The notes under the pieces were generated by a model that was not told the origin of the DNA, did no database searches, and worked only from the letters and a program-made list of their open reading frames with translations. A stretch of DNA of 64,000 bases from positions 620,001-684,000 of the forward strand of contig SOPS01000001.1 of assembly GCA_005239175.1 (NCBI GenBank), read 5' to 3'. Below, piece after piece: positions 62,555 through 64,000 of the stretch (its first letter is position 1; each line of letters starts with the position of its first letter). Both the position numbers and the translations under genes were made by a program. The stretch is from a halophilic archaeon SHRA6. Lineage in GTDB: Archaea; Halobacteriota; Halobacteria; Halobacteriales; Haloferacaceae.

Positions 62555-63679
62555 ATGGGTAGCCGTGGGCAGGTCGTCGGTGCCGTGTTGATTGCGGCTG
62601 CAGCGCTTTCGATCGTCGCGCTGTGGAACGTATTGGGGACAGTACTGTTTGCGATCACGATCGCGTACGTGCTCACACCGCTTCGAACGAAGTTTCGCGA
62701 TCGTGGGGCACCGAGACATGTCGCGAGTGTCGCGACAACGGCCTGTGCGGTGCTCGCGGTCGCGCTGGCGCTGGCGCCGATCGCCTATCTGCTCGTAATT
62801 CGCATCGGTGGCGTCGTCACCGCGATAGAAACCCTGCCGGATTCGATTCCCCTCGAATTCGCCGGCTTCACCTACACGGTGTTGCTGTCGGATCTCACCG
62901 CGTTTGCGATTGCCCGGGCTCGCCAGGTGGGAACGGCCCTCGCCGCGTCGCTGCCAGTCTTATTGATAAAGTTCGCGCTGTTTGCTCTGTTGCTCTTTGC
63001 GCTGTTGGATAACGAACAAAACATCCAACAGGGCATTCTCGGCAGTGTGCCACCAGAGTACCGCGATATCGTTGAATCGCTCGCAGAAAGTGCCCGCGAG
63101 ACGCTGTCGGCGATTTATATTTTACAGGCGGCAACCGCATTCGGCACGTTTCTCATCGCGTTGCCGATCTTTGTGGCGTTCGGCTACGACGCGGCGATCG
63201 CACTGGCGACGATCGCCGGTATCTTGCAGTTTGTGCCGATTCTCGGGCCGACGGTGTTGCTCGTCGTCCTCGCTGGCGTCGAACTACTCGCTGGGGACAC
63301 GGTTGGCGCCATCGTGATCCTCGTCGGTGGGGGTGTACTCATTGGCTGGCTCCCAGATCTGTTGATTCGCCCGCGGCTGGCGTCGTACACCACTGACATC
63401 CCAGGAAGCCTCTACTTCATCGGCTTCGTTGGCGGGCTGCTCACGGTCGGATCAATCGGTGTCATCGTCGGCCCGCTCGCGGTCGGGTTGTTGGTCGAGT
63501 CGGCGTCGATCGCCGCCCGTGAGTACAACGCCGGCGATCAACGACAGCTCTCAGACGAGTTCGATGATACGCGCCAGACAAGCGATCAGCAGTCCTCAGC
63601 GACCGGTGAGGACGGCCTCGGCGATGAAGGGAGTGAGGAACGCCTCGATGAATCCAGCGATCACGAAGACGATCGCTAA
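62555..63679 (+). CDS. AI-2E transporter/PerM-family membrane protein
   Basis: 374 residues with about eight helices in the PerM layout: two N-terminal helices, a soluble stretch (about 70-110), a central pair, then FGYDAAIALATIAGILQFVP, LGPTVLLVVLAGVELLAGDT and PGSLYFIGFVGGLLTVGSIG with GVIVGPLAVGLLVES. The family includes putative AI-2 exporters and sodium/proton antiporters; the substrate is unknown. The final 50 residues are acidic and disordered. The last 84 nt overlap the convergent SpoIIM-family gene. Confidence 0.88.
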   Translation: MGSRGQVVGAVLIAAAALSIVALWNVLGTVLFAITIAYVLTPLRTKFRDRGAPRHVASVATTACAVLAVALALAPIAYLLVIRIGGVVTAIETLPDSIPLEFAGFTYTVLLSDLTAFAIARARQVGTALAASLPVLLIKFALFALLLFALLDNEQNIQQGILGSVPPEYRDIVESLAESARETLSAIYILQAATAFGTFLIALPIFVAFGYDAAIALATIAGILQFVPILGPTVLLVVLAGVELLAGDTVGAIVILVGGGVLIGWLPDLLIRPRLASYTTDIPGSLYFIGFVGGLLTVGSIGVIVGPLAVGLLVESASIAAREYNAGDQRQLSDEFDDTRQTSDQQSSATGEDGLGDEGSEERLDESSDHEDDR

Positions 63680-64000
63680 CCCCAGAAGAACCCGGTAGAC
63701 GAGTCGGAGTGCTACGGTGAGATCCTCGCGGGGTCGCTTTCCGCGAGCCGCGCCGATCGTCACCGACGCGAGATGAAAGCCCGCGCCGCAGGCGACGAAG
63801 ATCGCCGGCAGTTCAATGATCCCGTGTGGCGCAACGAGCGCGTAGAACACGAGCGGATCGCTGATGCCGTAGATTCCCCCGACGAGCGCGCCATTGAACA
63901 GGAGGCTGACGATCGTTGGAACGCCAACGACGATACCACCGAACGCCGCGCCCGCGGCGACGAGCCAGTTGTTGATGGAAAGCGAAACAAACGTTCCGAC
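63596..64000 (-). CDS. Partial SpoIIM/DUF95-family membrane protein (C-terminal part)
   Basis: The reverse strand is open from the window edge to a stop at 63596 (134 residues visible; the N-terminus lies outside). GIVVGVPTIVSLLFNGALVG, LVAPHGIIELPAIFVACGAG and a final helix FVIAGFIEAFLTPFIAEAVL match stage II sporulation protein M relatives (DUF95), widespread membrane proteins in archaea with no assigned function. The C-terminal coding overlaps the permease gene by 84 nt in antisense. Confidence 0.88.
   Translation of the reverse strand, partial: VGTFVSLSINNWLVAAGAAFGGIVVGVPTIVSLLFNGALVGGIYGISDPLVFYALVAPHGIIELPAIFVACGAGFHLASVTIGAARGKRPREDLTVALRLVYRVLLGLAIVFVIAGFIEAFLTPFIAEAVLTGR

Overview
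The window is chromosomal DNA from a haloarchaeon (class Halobacteria). Evidence: strongly acidic proteins, roughly 60% GC, an A-type ATP synthase operon, archaeal information-processing genes (TATA-binding protein, aRF1, Hjc, TiaS, Trm-G10), CDP-archaeol synthase, Tat-type lipoproteins, and many genes whose start codon lies about 27 nt downstream of a TATA box (leaderless transcripts). The palindrome CGATCG is extremely over-represented: I counted about 27 in the first 3 kb, where about one is expected. I cannot name genus or species.

Layout. 1-5 kb: end of a membrane protein, an aspartoacylase-family protein, a threonine-synthase-like enzyme, tiaS, an HTH regulator and a glutaredoxin. 5-11 kb: a TauE-type exporter, a purine permease with its probable phosphoribosyltransferase-type regulator (both share an upstream motif), a prenyl diphosphate synthase and etfBA. 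11-15 kb: a membrane-anchored winged-helix regulator, an exported protein, a pilin-like protein and a quinone-type methyltransferase. 15-25 kb: ATP synthase genes atpH-I-K-E-C-F-A-B, then an inverted OsmC-family gene, then atpD. 25-35 kb: prf1 with an orphan antitoxin, a MinD ATPase with a long acidic tail, argS, ribK-ribB, ilvE, proline dehydrogenase and carS. An array of 26-bp repeats lies at 35.1 kb and appears to derive from the end of carS. 36-50 kb: a MITE-like element, hjc-ahcY plus an adenosine/SAH deaminase, an apparently inactive M48-like membrane protein, an esterase, hisG, tbp, Trm-G10, a vapBC module, pyrE, microproteins, two methyltransferases and several haloarchaeal orphan genes.

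50-54 kb is an accessory-looking redox cluster: a Met/Asp-rich lipoprotein with a duplicated domain, a membrane-anchored molybdopterin oxidoreductase, a winged-helix regulator and a small membrane protein. 54-58 kb holds a thiamine-type ABC transporter (thiB-thiP-thiQ). 58.6-62.2 kb holds eutB-eutC-eutA, a complete adenosylcobalamin-dependent ethanolamine ammonia-lyase with its reactivase but without microcompartment genes. The end carries a 50-residue membrane microprotein, an AI-2E-type permease and a partial SpoIIM-family protein.

The most unusual points are the CGATCG signature and its apparent dilution in the redox and eut clusters, the carS-derived repeat array, the split ATP synthase operon with a fused lipoyl-like/OsmC gene, the shared element upstream of the purine permease and its putative regulator, the eut operon, and the duplicated-domain lipoprotein beside the molybdoenzyme. 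No rRNA, tRNA, CRISPR array or intact insertion sequence was seen. No gene-free stretch exceeds 300 bases.
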